A stretch of DNA of 36,141 nt, taken from NCBI GenBank assembly GCA_900316495.1, contig ONDC01000021.1:1-36141 (forward strand), written 5' to 3'. Of this stretch, positions 1 to 8,088 are shown piece after piece. The translations under genes and the position numbers were made by a program. How positions within the stretch are numbered: the first letter of the stretch is position 1; the number at the start of each line of letters is the position of its first letter. Under the pieces are notes generated by a model. That model had not been told where the DNA came from and ran no database searches. It saw only the letters and a list, made by a program, of their open reading frames with translations. The DNA comes from an uncultured Eubacteriales bacterium (GTDB lineage: Bacteria > Bacillota > Clostridia > Oscillospirales > Acutalibacteraceae).

Positions 1-476
1 AGCGGGTCGTAGCCGAAGCCGTTCTCTCCCCGGTATTCAAAGCCGATCCTGCCCTCGCACTCTCCGCGCACGGTGAAATAGCTGCCGTCGGGATAGGCGC
101 AGCAGATGACGCAGACGTAACGCGCCGTGCGTTTTTCAAAGGGAATGCCTTCGAGGTTTTTGAGCAGGAATTCGTTGTTGTCGTCGTCGCTGCCGCCGGA
201 ATAGCGGGCGGAGTACACGCCCGGCGCGCCGTTGAGCGCGTCCACGCAGATGCCCGAATCGTCGGCAAGCGCCGGCATATTCAGAGCCTTGGCAAATTCG
301 GTTGCTTTGATAACGGAGTTTTTCTCGAAGGTATCGCCGTCCTCGACAGGCTCGATTCCCTCCCCGCCGCACTGGGACGGCGTGACGATTTCAATATCCA
401 ACGGTTCGAGAATACGGGCGAATTCCTTTAATTTATGCTGATTGTGACTCGCCACAACGAAAGTCGTCCTGCTCAT
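1..476 (-). CDS. rdgB: XTP/dITP diphosphatase RdgB (HAM1 family), 3' end cut off by window edge
   Basis: House-cleaning pyrophosphatase that hydrolyses non-canonical purine nucleotides (XTP, dITP) to monophosphates and keeps them out of DNA. Reading the minus strand from the ATG at 476 gives a product starting [19 protein letters not shown], the usual HAM1 nucleotide-binding start (residues 8-17), followed by EDGDTFEKNSVIKA and the catalytic-region motif LADDSGICVDALNGAPGVYS with RYSG after it. The frame stays open to the window edge and still reads GFGYDP, the conserved late motif, so about the last fifth is missing. The start codon overlaps the ftsY stop by four bases (ATGA), so translation is probably coupled. 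Family assignment is secure; activity is inferred. Confidence 0.93.
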   Translation of the reverse strand, partial: MSRTTFVVASHNQHKLKEFARILEPLDIEIVTPSQCGGEGIEPVEDGDTFEKNSVIKATEFAKALNMPALADDSGICVDALNGAPGVYSARYSGGSDDDNNEFLLKNLEGIPFEKRTARYVCVICCAYPDGSYFTVRGECEGRIGFEYRGENGFGYDP

Positions 477-1459
477 TCCGCTTCATCCTCTTCCTCGTCC
501 GATTCGTCCGGCTCCTCGCCGAAATTCACCTCAAAGTCTCCCACGCTCTCGGAATTCTCGAAGAGCGCGGCGGCAAACGCCTTGGGATTGAAGGGCTGAA
601 GATCTTCGATCTTCTCTCCCACGCCGATGAATTTGACCGGCACGCCTAACTCCTCCTTGATGGCGAGAACCACGCCGCCCCGCGCCGTGCCGTCCAGCTT
701 GGTGAGGATAATGCCGGTGAGTCCCGCCGCGTCCTTGAAGGCGCGCGCCTGATTGATGGCGTTCTGTCCGGTGGTCGCGTCCAGCACCAGCAGCACCTCG
801 CGGTCGCAGTCGGGCGCCTCGCGGTCGATGACGCGGTTGATCTTGGCAAGCTCATCCATCAGGTGCTTCTTGTTGTGAAGTCTGCCGGCGGTGTCGCAGA
901 TGAGAATGTCCGCCTTGCGCGCCTTGGCCGCGCTGATCGCGTCGAACACCACGGCGGCGGGGTCGCTGCCCTCGGTGTGCTTGACGATGTCGCATTTGGC
1001 TCTCTCCGCCCAGACCTCCAGCTGATCGATGGCGGCGGCGCGGAAGGTATCGGCGGCGGCGATGACGCACTTCTTGCCGTCCTTGCGGAAGCGGGAGCAG
1101 AGCTTGCCGATGGTGGTGGTCTTGCCCACGCCGTTGACGCCGATCACCAGAATGACCGAGGGCTTGGTGTCCAGCTTCAACGACATATCGCCCTCGAGCA
1201 TTTCCGAGATGGTCTCCACAAAGAGATCGCGCACCTCCTGCGGATCCTTGGTGCCGGTCGACTTGACCTTGTCGCGCAGAGTGTCGCAGATTTTCTCGGA
1301 CGTGAGCATTCCCACATCGGCAGCGATCAACAGCTCCTCCAATTCCTCAAAAAGCTCCTCATCCACCTTCTTAAAGCGCTTGAACAGCGCGTCTATCTGC
1401 CCGAAAATGCTGTCGCGGGTCTTTTTTAATCCTTCCTTAAGGCTCTTGAAAAATCCCAT
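473..1459 (-). CDS. ftsY: Signal recognition particle receptor FtsY
   Basis: SRP receptor GTPase that docks ribosome-nascent chain-SRP complexes at the membrane for co-translational insertion. The 328-residue protein has a short N domain with no long acidic A domain at its front, typical of Gram-positive FtsY. G-domain motifs are all visible: P-loop [14 protein letters not shown] (about 108-121), [27 protein letters not shown] and the closing [12 protein letters not shown]. An unusual acidic tail follows ([14 protein letters not shown]). The ATG at 1459 is preceded by a good AG-rich site. In most Firmicutes ftsY follows smc; here about 12 kb of nitrogen genes, upp and a sigma remnant separate them. 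Very likely co-transcribed with rdgB, which overlaps its stop. Confidence 0.97.
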   Translation of the reverse strand: MGFFKSLKEGLKKTRDSIFGQIDALFKRFKKVDEELFEELEELLIAADVGMLTSEKICDTLRDKVKSTGTKDPQEVRDLFVETISEMLEGDMSLKLDTKPSVILVIGVNGVGKTTTIGKLCSRFRKDGKKCVIAAADTFRAAAIDQLEVWAERAKCDIVKHTEGSDPAAVVFDAISAAKARKADILICDTAGRLHNKKHLMDELAKINRVIDREAPDCDREVLLVLDATTGQNAINQARAFKDAAGLTGIILTKLDGTARGGVVLAIKEELGVPVKFIGVGEKIEDLQPFNPKAFAAALFENSESVGDFEVNFGEEPDESDEEEDEAE

Positions 1460-1599
1460 TTAGTTCATTCCTCCGTTAATTGTGCCGATTGCCGCAAAAA
1501 ACAGCAATCCTATCATATGATTATACCCGCAAGAGGCACAAATTGCAAGTGTTTTTTCGCGGCGGGGCATTTATATTCGCGGGCGGTTTTTTGGCAAAA

Positions 1600-1642
1600 A
1601 TGGGCAAAAATAACAAAACAGCCCCGTTTCACAACAAACGGG
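1600..1642 (-). terminator. Intrinsic terminator after gltBD
   Basis: On the minus strand a perfect 7-bp stem (arms 1636-1642 and 1623-1629, six-base loop) is followed by GGCTGTTTTGTTATTTTT. It lies about 60 bases past the gltD stop. The U-tract is interrupted, so efficiency may be moderate. The rest of 1460-1702 holds nothing I can identify. Confidence 0.7.
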
Positions 1643-1702
1643 ACTGCTTTCTGATGCCTTGAAGGCGTTAAGCTGCTTTCGGAATGACAGGCTCAGGGAT
1701 CG

Positions 1703-3187
1703 TCACAGATTGGTGTAGCCCATCAGCTCTTCGTCCACCTCGCGGGCGCAGTCGCGTCCGTCGCGGATGGCGCGGACGACGAGGGACTGACCGCTGTGCA
1801 TATCGCCGGCGGTGAAGATTTTTTCAATATTCGTGCGGTGGGTTCCCTTGGCGGTCGCCACATTGGAACGCCCGTCGGTCTCCACGCCGAAGGCGGAGGT
1901 CACGTAGCTCTCGCTGCCGAGGAAGCCCGCCGCGATCAGCACCAGCTCCGCCAGAACCTCGCGCTCCGAGCCTTCCACCGGCTTCATGCTCATGCGCCCG
2001 GTAGCCGGGTCTTTTTCGGGTTGCAGACTCAACAGCACCGCGCCCCTTAACGCGCCGTTCTCGTCCTTCAGGAATTCCTTGACAGTGGTCTGATAGATGC
2101 GCGGATCGCTGCCGAAAACCGCCGCCGCTTCCTCCTGTCCGTAATCGGTCTTGCAGACCCTCGGCCACTGGGGCCACGGATTGTTCGCCGCGCGGGTATC
2201 GGGGAGCTTCGGCATCATTTCCAGCTGGAGAATGCTCTTCGCCCCGTGCCGGACGCAGGTTCCCACGCAGTCGTTGCCTGTGTCGCCGCCGCCGATGACA
2301 ATGACGTTCTTGTCCTTCGCCGAGATGAACGTCCCCTCCTGCAGGCCGTTGTCAAGCAGCGCCTTGGTGGTGGATTTCAGAAAATCCACCGCGAAGTAAA
2401 TGCCGTCCGCGTCGCGCCCTTCGGCTCTGATGTCGCGGGGATGGGAGGCGCCGCAGGCTAACACAACCGCGTCGAATTCGCCAAGAATGTCCTGCGCAGC
2501 AACATCCGTGCCGACGTTCACGCCGGTGCGGAACACCACGCCCTCCTGCTTCATGATGTCAATACGGCGCTCGATAATGCGCTTTTCCAGCTTCATGTTG
2601 GGGATGCCGTACATCAGCAGACCGCCGACGCGGTCGCTTCTCTCAAAGACGGTGACGCTGTGGCCCCGGTGATTGAGTCTGTCCGCTGCCGCAAGTCCGG
2701 AGGGGCCGGAGCCGATAACGGCCACCTTCTTGCCCGTGCGGACCGCGGGGGGCTGCGCCTTCGCCCATCCTTCGGCATAGGCGCGCTCCACAATGGCGTA
2801 TTCATTGGCGCGGACTGTTACCGCGTCGCCCTCCGCGCCGCAGGTGCATGCCTTTTCGCAAAGCGCCGGACATACGCGGGAGGTGAATTCCGGAAAGCTG
2901 TTGGTCAGCCGCAGCCGGTCATATGCCTGCTTCCACGCGCCGCGGTAAAGCAGGTCGTTCCATTCGGGGATGAGGTTCCCCAGCGGACATCCGGAGATCA
3001 TGCCCCCGATCATCATGCCCGACTGACAGAAGGGCACGCCGCACGCCATACAGCGCGCCGCCTGTTTTTTCTGCTCCGCTTCACTGAGCGGCTCGTGAAA
3101 TTCGTTGAAATGCCGTATGCGCTCGCTCACGGAGAAGGCAGGCGCGTCCTCGCGCTGATATTCCAAAAATCCTGTCGGTTTTCCCAT
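1703..3187 (-). CDS. gltD: Glutamate synthase small subunit (NADPH-dependent GOGAT beta)
   Basis: Supplies electrons from NAD(P)H through FAD and iron-sulfur clusters to GltB for reductive conversion of 2-oxoglutarate and glutamine into two glutamates. The 494-residue length is normal. The N-terminal Fe-S region has cysteines at 46, 49 and 54 (RCMACGVPFCQ), then GCPLGN, and CPALCEKACTCG about residues 106-117. Two dinucleotide-binding loops follow: VAVIGSGPSGLAAA (near 155, FAD) and VIVIGGGDTGNDCVGT (near 296, NADPH). GDMHSGQSLVVRAIRDGR near the C-terminus is the usual FAD-contact end. The start is 14 bases after the gltB stop with AAAGGAGAGG upstream, so gltB-gltD is one operon. Related FAD/NADPH subunits occur in other enzymes, but the gltB neighbour settles this call. 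Confidence 0.97.
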   Translation of the reverse strand: MGKPTGFLEYQREDAPAFSVSERIRHFNEFHEPLSEAEQKKQAARCMACGVPFCQSGMMIGGMISGCPLGNLIPEWNDLLYRGAWKQAYDRLRLTNSFPEFTSRVCPALCEKACTCGAEGDAVTVRANEYAIVERAYAEGWAKAQPPAVRTGKKVAVIGSGPSGLAAADRLNHRGHSVTVFERSDRVGGLLMYGIPNMKLEKRIIERRIDIMKQEGVVFRTGVNVGTDVAAQDILGEFDAVVLACGASHPRDIRAEGRDADGIYFAVDFLKSTTKALLDNGLQEGTFISAKDKNVIVIGGGDTGNDCVGTCVRHGAKSILQLEMMPKLPDTRAANNPWPQWPRVCKTDYGQEEAAAVFGSDPRIYQTTVKEFLKDENGALRGAVLLSLQPEKDPATGRMSMKPVEGSEREVLAELVLIAAGFLGSESYVTSAFGVETDGRSNVATAKGTHRTNIEKIFTAGDMHSGQSLVVRAIRDGRDCAREVDEELMGYTNL

Positions 3188-3201
3188 AATGTACCTCTCC
3201 T

Positions 3202-6200
3202 TTACTGCTCACGGGTGAACTGATAGAACGCCTCGATCTTGGCTTCCTCCAGTGAAAGTCCCTTGCCCTCGAATGCGGCGATGGACTGGATGATGGTTTT
3301 GTAGTCATGCGGAATGATCTTCTTGAATTTCGGCAGGTAATCCCCGAAGCTGCTGAGTATCTCCCTGCCCTTTGGAGATCCGGTCGCCTGTACATGCTCC
3401 TCGATGAGGGTCTTGATTTTTTCCACGTCGGACTTGGACGTGACCTCGGTGAATTCCACCAGCTCCTTGTTGACGCGCATGTAAAGCTCCCTGTCCTCAT
3501 CCAGCACGTACACCACGCCGCCCGACATGCCCGCGGCGAAGTTCTTGCCTGTGCCGCCCAGCACCACGACGCAGCCGCCCGTCATGTATTCGCAGCCGTG
3601 GTCGCCCACGCCCTCGACGACCGCCGTCGCGCCGGAATTGCGCACGCAGAAGCGTTCGCCCGCCACGCCGTTGATGAAGGCCTTGCCGCTCGTCGCGCCG
3701 TAGAGGGCGACGTTGCCTATGATGATATTGTCCTCCGGTCTGAATTTCGACCCCTCCGGGGGATAGACGATGAGTCTGCCGCCGGAAAGTCCCTTGCCGA
3801 AGTAGTCGTTGCTGTCGCCGGAAAGCTCTATCGTCAATCCCTTGGGAATGAACGCGCCGAAGCTCTGGCCGCCCGCGCCGTGACACACAATGCGGAAGGT
3901 GTCGTCCGGCAGACTGTCGCCGAATTTCCGGGTGATCTCCGCGCCGAACGCGGTTCCCAACGCGCGGTCGGTGTTCTTTACGTCAATATTGACGGTCTTT
4001 GCCTTTCCCTTTGCGAAGGCTGACTTGAAGCCGTCGTGAATCGCGGTTTCGTCAAGCGTCTTTTCCAGTTCAAAGTCAAAGAGATTCTTGCTGTCATAGG
4101 AAATGTGCTGCTGTGAAGTCGCCTTATCCAGCAGCGCGGAAAGATCGACGCTCTTTTCCCTGTCGGAAAGGTTCTCCTTCCGCCGGAGCAGATCGGTTCT
4201 TCCGACCAGCTCATCGACGCTGCGCACGCCGAGCCTGGCCATATATTCTCTCAGCTCCTCGGCAATGAAGCGCATGAAGTTGACCACGTATTCCGGCTTG
4301 CCGGCGAAGCGCTTGCGAAGCTCGGGATTCTGCGTCGCCACGCCGAAGGGACAGGTGTCAAGGTTGCAGACGCGCATCATGGCGCAGCCCAGCGTCACCA
4401 GCGGCGCGGTGGCAAAGCCGAATTCCTCCGCGCCCAAAATTGCGGCGATCGCCACGTCACGGCCGGTCATGAGCTTGCCGTCCGTCTCGATGACCACGCG
4501 GTCGCGCAATCCGTTCATGAGCAGCGTGCGGTGCGCCTCGGCGAGACCCAGCTCCCACGGAAGTCCCGCGTTGTGAATGGAGCTGCCAGGCGCCGCGCCG
4601 GTGCCTCCGTCGTAGCCGGAGATGAGGATAACGCCCGCGCCTGCTTTGGCAACGCCTGCCGCAACCGTTCCCACACCGCATTCGGACACCAGCTTGACCG
4701 AAATACGCGCGGATTGATTGGCGTTTTTGAGGTCATAGATGAGCTGGGCGAGGTCTTCGATGGAATAAATATCGTGATGCGGCGGGGGAGAAATGAGCGA
4801 CACGCCGGGGGTGGAGTGGCGCGTCTTGGCGATCCACGGGTAGACCTTGCGCCCCGGAAGGTGTCCGCCCTCGCCCGGCTTTGCGCCCTGCGCCATTTTT
4901 ATCTGTATCTCGTCGGCGGAAGTGAGGTATTTGGATGTCACGCCGAAGCGTCCCGAAGCGACCTGCTTGATGGCGGAGCAGCGGTTTTCCTCCGTTCCCT
5001 TGGTGGCAAGGCGCTCGTCGCTCTCGCCGCCCTCGCCGGAATTGGACTTGCCGTGCAGCCGGTTCATGGCGATTGCCAGCGTCTCGTGCGCCTCCTCCGA
5101 GATGGATCCGTAGGACATCGCGCCGGTCTTGAAGCGCCGGACAATGGATTCCACGCTCTCCACCTCGTCGAGCGGGAGCGGGGTTTCAGCGTAATTGAAG
5201 TCCATCAGCCCGCGCAGATTCATCGCGCCCTGTTCCTCCGTGATCATGCGGGAGTATTCCTTGAAAAGGTCATAATCGCCCATGCGGGACGCCATTTGCA
5301 GGGCGTGAATCGTGCGGGGATTGTAGAGATGCTCCTCCTTGCCGCTGCGGAAGCCGTGTGCGCCGCGCGAGCGTATCTCGGTGTCGGTGCCCAGTCCCAG
5401 CGGGTCAAACGCGGCGGTGTGGAGCCGGTCAACCGTTTCCTCCACGTCCTTGATGGTAATGCCGCCCACACGGCTGACCGTGCCGGTGAAATATTCGTCG
5501 ATAAATTCCTTGCTGAGTCCGATGGCTTCAAATATCTGCGAGCCGTGATAGGACTGGATGGTGGAAATGCCCATCTTGGAGGCGATCTTGACAATGCCGT
5601 GAAGAATCGCGTAATTGTAATCGTCCACAGCGGCGTAGTAATCCTTGTCGAGCAAATCGTCATGAATCAGCTCGTGAATGGTCTCCTGCGCGAGATAGGG
5701 ATTGATCGCGCTCGCGCCGTAGCCTAACAGGGTGGCGAAGTGATGCACCTCGCGCGGCTCGCCGCTTTCCAGAATGACCGCCAGCGAGGTTCTGCGCTTG
5801 GTGACGACAAGATGACGGTGAAGCGCGGAGACCGCCAGCAGCGACGGAATGGCAAGATGGTTCTCGTCCACGCCCCTGTCGGAGAGGATGAGGATGTTCG
5901 CCCCCTCGTTGTACGCCTTATCCGCCTCGACGAACAGGCGGGTGATCGCCTTGGAAAGGCGGGTATTCTTATAATATAGGATCGGAATGACCGCGACCTT
6001 GTAGCCGCTGACATGCATATTCTTGATTTTCAGCACGTCGGTGGAGGTGAGGATCGGGTTGCGTATCTTAATGACGTGGCAGTTTTCAGGCTTCTCCTGC
6101 AAAAGATTGCCGTCCTCGCCGATATAGACGGTGGTGGAGGTGACGATTTCCTCGCGGATCGCGTCGATCGGCGGGTTGGTGACCTGTGCGAAGAGCTGCT

Positions 6201-7743
6201 TGAAGTAATCGAAGAGCGGGCGCGGCTGCTTGGACAGAACCGCCAGCGGGGTGTCCACGCCCATTGCGGTGATCGGCTCGCTGCCGGTCTGCGCCATGGG
6301 GAGAATCGACTTCATGATTTCCTCATAGGTGTAGCCGAACGCCTTCTGCAGGCGGCGGCGCTCATCGCGGTGATGCTCCTGCACCTTGACATTGGGTATT
6401 TTAAGATCCTTGAGCCGGACGAGGTTGCCGTCCAGCCATTCGCCGTAGGGCTGGCGGGAGGCATAGGATTCCTTCAACTCGTCGTCGTCGATGACCCTGC
6501 CGTTCACGGTGTCCACCAACAGCATCTTGCCGGGACGGAGTCTGTCCTTCGACACGACCTTCTCCGCGGGAATCGGCAGCGCGCCCACCTCGGAGGACAG
6601 CACCAGAAAGCCGTCGTCGGTGATATAATAACGGGAGGGGCGCAGACCGTTGCGGTCAAGCACCGCGCCCATCACGTCGCCGTCGGAGAAGAGAATGGAG
6701 GCGGGACCGTCCCACGGCTCCATCATGGTGGCGTAATACTGATAGAAATCGCGCTTGCGGCGGCTCATGGTGTGGTTTCTGTCCCACGGCTCCGGAATGG
6801 TGATCATGACCGCCAGTGGCAGCGGCATACCGCTCATGACGAGGAATTCGAGGGTGTTGTCCAGCATGGCGGAGTCGGAGCCTTCGGTGTTGACGACGGG
6901 AATGACCTTGTCGAGGTCGCCCTTGAGATGCTCGGAGCGCATGGTTTCCTCGCGGGCGAGCATTTTGTCCGCGTTGCCCTTGATGGTGTTGATCTCGCCG
7001 TTGTGGACGATCATGCGGTTGGGATGCGCCCGCTGCCAGCTCGGATTGGTATTGGTGGAGAAGCGGGAATGCACCATGGCGATGGCTGACTGAAAGTCCT
7101 CGTCCTGCAGATCGAGGAAGAATCTCCGCAGATCGCCCACCAAAAACATACCTTTATAAACAATGGTTCTGCTGCTGAGAGAGACCACATAGGTGTCCTC
7201 GTTGCTCTGCTCGAATTCGCGGCGGGCGACGTACAGCCGTCTGTCGAAGTCGATCCCCCTCTTCACCCCGTCGGGACGGGCGATGAAGCACTGCATGATA
7301 CAGGGCATGCAATCGAGGGCGCGCTGTCCGATGGCGGAGGTGTCGCAGGGAACGCTGCGCCAGCCGAGCATTTTCAGCCCTTCCTTTTCGGCGATGATCT
7401 CGAACATCTTGCGTGCCTGGTTGCGCGCCAGCTCCTTCCGGGGGAAGAAGAACATTCCCACGCCGTAATCGCGTTCGCCGGGGAGCCTGATCCCGATTTC
7501 CGCCGCCGCCTTTAAAAAGAAGGGATGGGGAACCTGCGAGAGGATGCCCACGCCGTCGCCGGTCTTGCCGTCCGCGTCCTTGCCGGCGCGGTGCTCGAGG
7601 GTCTCCACGATGGTGAGCGCGTCGTCCACCACCCTGTGGGATTTCTCGCCCTTGATATTCACCACAGCTCCGATGCCGCAGTTGTCGTGTTCAAATGACG
7701 GGTCGTACAGGCTGTGTGTTCTTTCTATGCGCGTATTTTCCAT
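3202..7743 (-). CDS. gltB: Glutamate synthase large subunit (GOGAT alpha)
   Basis: Catalytic subunit of glutamate synthase: an N-terminal class II amidotransferase releases ammonia from glutamine, which is channelled to an FMN site and added to 2-oxoglutarate. The 1513 residues match the family. The nucleophile is Cys22 (EHDNCGIGAVV), so a 21-residue propeptide must be removed. Further motifs: RFSTNTNPSWQRAHPNRMI with HNGEINT in the amidase domain; GEGGESDERLATKGTEENRC and KPGEGGHLPGRKV in the FMN domain; CAMMRVCNLDTCPFG (from about residue 1120) as 3Fe-4S ligands; and a C-terminal glycine-repeat beta-helix domain. Transcription is from a consensus promoter at 7800-7828, divergent from glnN, which ties GS and GOGAT supply together. 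Confidence 0.98.
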   Translation of the reverse strand: MENTRIERTHSLYDPSFEHDNCGIGAVVNIKGEKSHRVVDDALTIVETLEHRAGKDADGKTGDGVGILSQVPHPFFLKAAAEIGIRLPGERDYGVGMFFFPRKELARNQARKMFEIIAEKEGLKMLGWRSVPCDTSAIGQRALDCMPCIMQCFIARPDGVKRGIDFDRRLYVARREFEQSNEDTYVVSLSSRTIVYKGMFLVGDLRRFFLDLQDEDFQSAIAMVHSRFSTNTNPSWQRAHPNRMIVHNGEINTIKGNADKMLAREETMRSEHLKGDLDKVIPVVNTEGSDSAMLDNTLEFLVMSGMPLPLAVMITIPEPWDRNHTMSRRKRDFYQYYATMMEPWDGPASILFSDGDVMGAVLDRNGLRPSRYYITDDGFLVLSSEVGALPIPAEKVVSKDRLRPGKMLLVDTVNGRVIDDDELKESYASRQPYGEWLDGNLVRLKDLKIPNVKVQEHHRDERRRLQKAFGYTYEEIMKSILPMAQTGSEPITAMGVDTPLAVLSKQPRPLFDYFKQLFAQVTNPPIDAIREEIVTSTTVYIGEDGNLLQEKPENCHVIKIRNPILTSTDVLKIKNMHVSGYKVAVIPILYYKNTRLSKAITRLFVEADKAYNEGANILILSDRGVDENHLAIPSLLAVSALHRHLVVTKRRTSLAVILESGEPREVHHFATLLGYGASAINPYLAQETIHELIHDDLLDKDYYAAVDDYNYAILHGIVKIASKMGISTIQSYHGSQIFEAIGLSKEFIDEYFTGTVSRVGGITIKDVEETVDRLHTAAFDPLGLGTDTEIRSRGAHGFRSGKEEHLYNPRTIHALQMASRMGDYDLFKEYSRMITEEQGAMNLRGLMDFNYAETPLPLDEVESVESIVRRFKTGAMSYGSISEEAHETLAIAMNRLHGKSNSGEGGESDERLATKGTEENRCSAIKQVASGRFGVTSKYLTSADEIQIKMAQGAKPGEGGHLPGRKVYPWIAKTRHSTPGVSLISPPPHHDIYSIEDLAQLIYDLKNANQSARISVKLVSECGVGTVAAGVAKAGAGVILISGYDGGTGAAPGSSIHNAGLPWELGLAEAHRTLLMNGLRDRVVIETDGKLMTGRDVAIAAILGAEEFGFATAPLVTLGCAMMRVCNLDTCPFGVATQNPELRKRFAGKPEYVVNFMRFIAEELREYMARLGVRSVDELVGRTDLLRRKENLSDREKSVDLSALLDKATSQQHISYDSKNLFDFELEKTLDETAIHDGFKSAFAKGKAKTVNIDVKNTDRALGTAFGAEITRKFGDSLPDDTFRIVCHGAGGQSFGAFIPKGLTIELSGDSNDYFGKGLSGGRLIVYPPEGSKFRPEDNIIIGNVALYGATSGKAFINGVAGERFCVRNSGATAVVEGVGDHGCEYMTGGCVVVLGGTGKNFAAGMSGGVVYVLDEDRELYMRVNKELVEFTEVTSKSDVEKIKTLIEEHVQATGSPKGREILSSFGDYLPKFKKIIPHDYKTIIQSIAAFEGKGLSLEEAKIEAFYQFTREQ

Positions 7744-7768
7744 AATTATCTTCCTTTCCGGGAGAATG

Positions 7769-7788
7769 CCGCAGAATTTCCGCTGCGG
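7769..7788 (-). promoter_or_regulatory. Short hairpin in gltB 5' leader
   Basis: A 6-bp perfect inverted repeat (CCGCAG/CTGCGG, eight-base loop) lies between the predicted gltB start point and the ribosome-binding site AAGGAAG. There is no U-tract, so it is not a terminator. It does not resemble the long hairpins before glnN and amtB. Any function is unknown. Confidence 0.4.
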
Positions 7789-7799
7789 ATTGTAGTGCC

Positions 7800-7828
7800 A
7801 TTATAATACCGAGATGCAGGATTGTCAA
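7800..7828 (-). promoter_or_regulatory. Consensus sigma-A promoter for gltBD
   Basis: On the minus strand TTGACA (7823-7828) and TATAAT (7800-7805) are separated by exactly 17 bases, a perfect match to the vegetative consensus. Transcription should begin near 7793, giving a leader of about 50 nt. A fully consensus core implies strong basal expression unless it is repressed or attenuated. Confidence 0.88.
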
Positions 7829-7951
7829 GAGGGAATTGCATATTTTATTTTCAGCAATGCATTTTATGCCGAAAAAGCCTTGAAAACGCGGAGCATTTTA
7901 ATAGATAGTGCAAGAATAATAAAAAAAATTGCAGAAATTTCAAAAAAGGAC

Positions 7952-7980
7952 TTGACAAATGAAACAGGCGGGTGTATACT
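7952..7980 (+). promoter_or_regulatory. Near-consensus sigma-A promoter for glnN
   Basis: TTGACA (7952-7957), a 17-base spacer and TATACT (7975-7980) give a strong promoter. The expected start is near 7987, just ahead of the leader hairpin. About 120 bp of A/T-rich DNA separates it from the divergent gltB promoter. Short GCAT/ATGC repeats occur there, but I cannot assign an operator. Confidence 0.87.
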
Positions 7981-7995
7981 TGCACCATCGAACGG

Positions 7996-8056
7996 CAAAG
8001 GCGTCGTAAGCGGTGAAGGTTCATAGCGAACCTTCGGCTTGCGGCGCCTTCTCTGT
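7996..8056 (+). promoter_or_regulatory. Long leader hairpin of glnN, shared design with amtB leader
   Basis: The transcript would begin almost directly with a long stem. AAGGCGTCGTAAGC (7998-8011) pairs with 8037-8050, using two G-U pairs. After a small internal loop, GAAGGTTC (8015-8022) pairs perfectly with GAACCTTC (8028-8035) around a 5-nt loop. The hairpin begins CAAAGGCG, ends GCGCCTTCT and lies 38 nt before the AUG. The amtB leader has the same two ends and the same distance to its AUG. The T-poor 3' flank (CTCTGTTTG) makes it a weak terminator at best. An attenuator or protein-binding element responding to nitrogen is inferred, not shown. Confidence 0.6.
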
Positions 8057-8088
8057 TTGTCAGAACATTTACTGAGGAGAGATTTTTT

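Noticed and set aside
1480..1662. 60-codon plus-strand frame after ftsY
   Set aside because: Covers the gltD terminator and lacks an RBS or homology.
4531..5727. 398-codon plus-strand open frame opposite gltB
   Set aside because: Antisense to a fully recognisable GltB; the product is Arg/His/Val-rich low complexity without family motifs. It arises from GC-rich codon bias.
6013..7089. 358-codon plus-strand open frame opposite gltB
   Set aside because: Same antisense artefact, with no RBS or motif.
7996..8056. ANTAR (NasR/EutV-type) two-hairpin antitermination site before glnN
   Set aside because: Only one hairpin fits between the promoter and the gene, and its loop is 5 nt rather than the required hexaloop with A1 and G4. 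No ANTAR regulator is in the window.
7987..8088. Known glutamine riboswitch (glnA/DP type) in the glnN leader
   Set aside because: Those are mainly cyanobacterial and have a three-helix junction; this leader is one extended hairpin.
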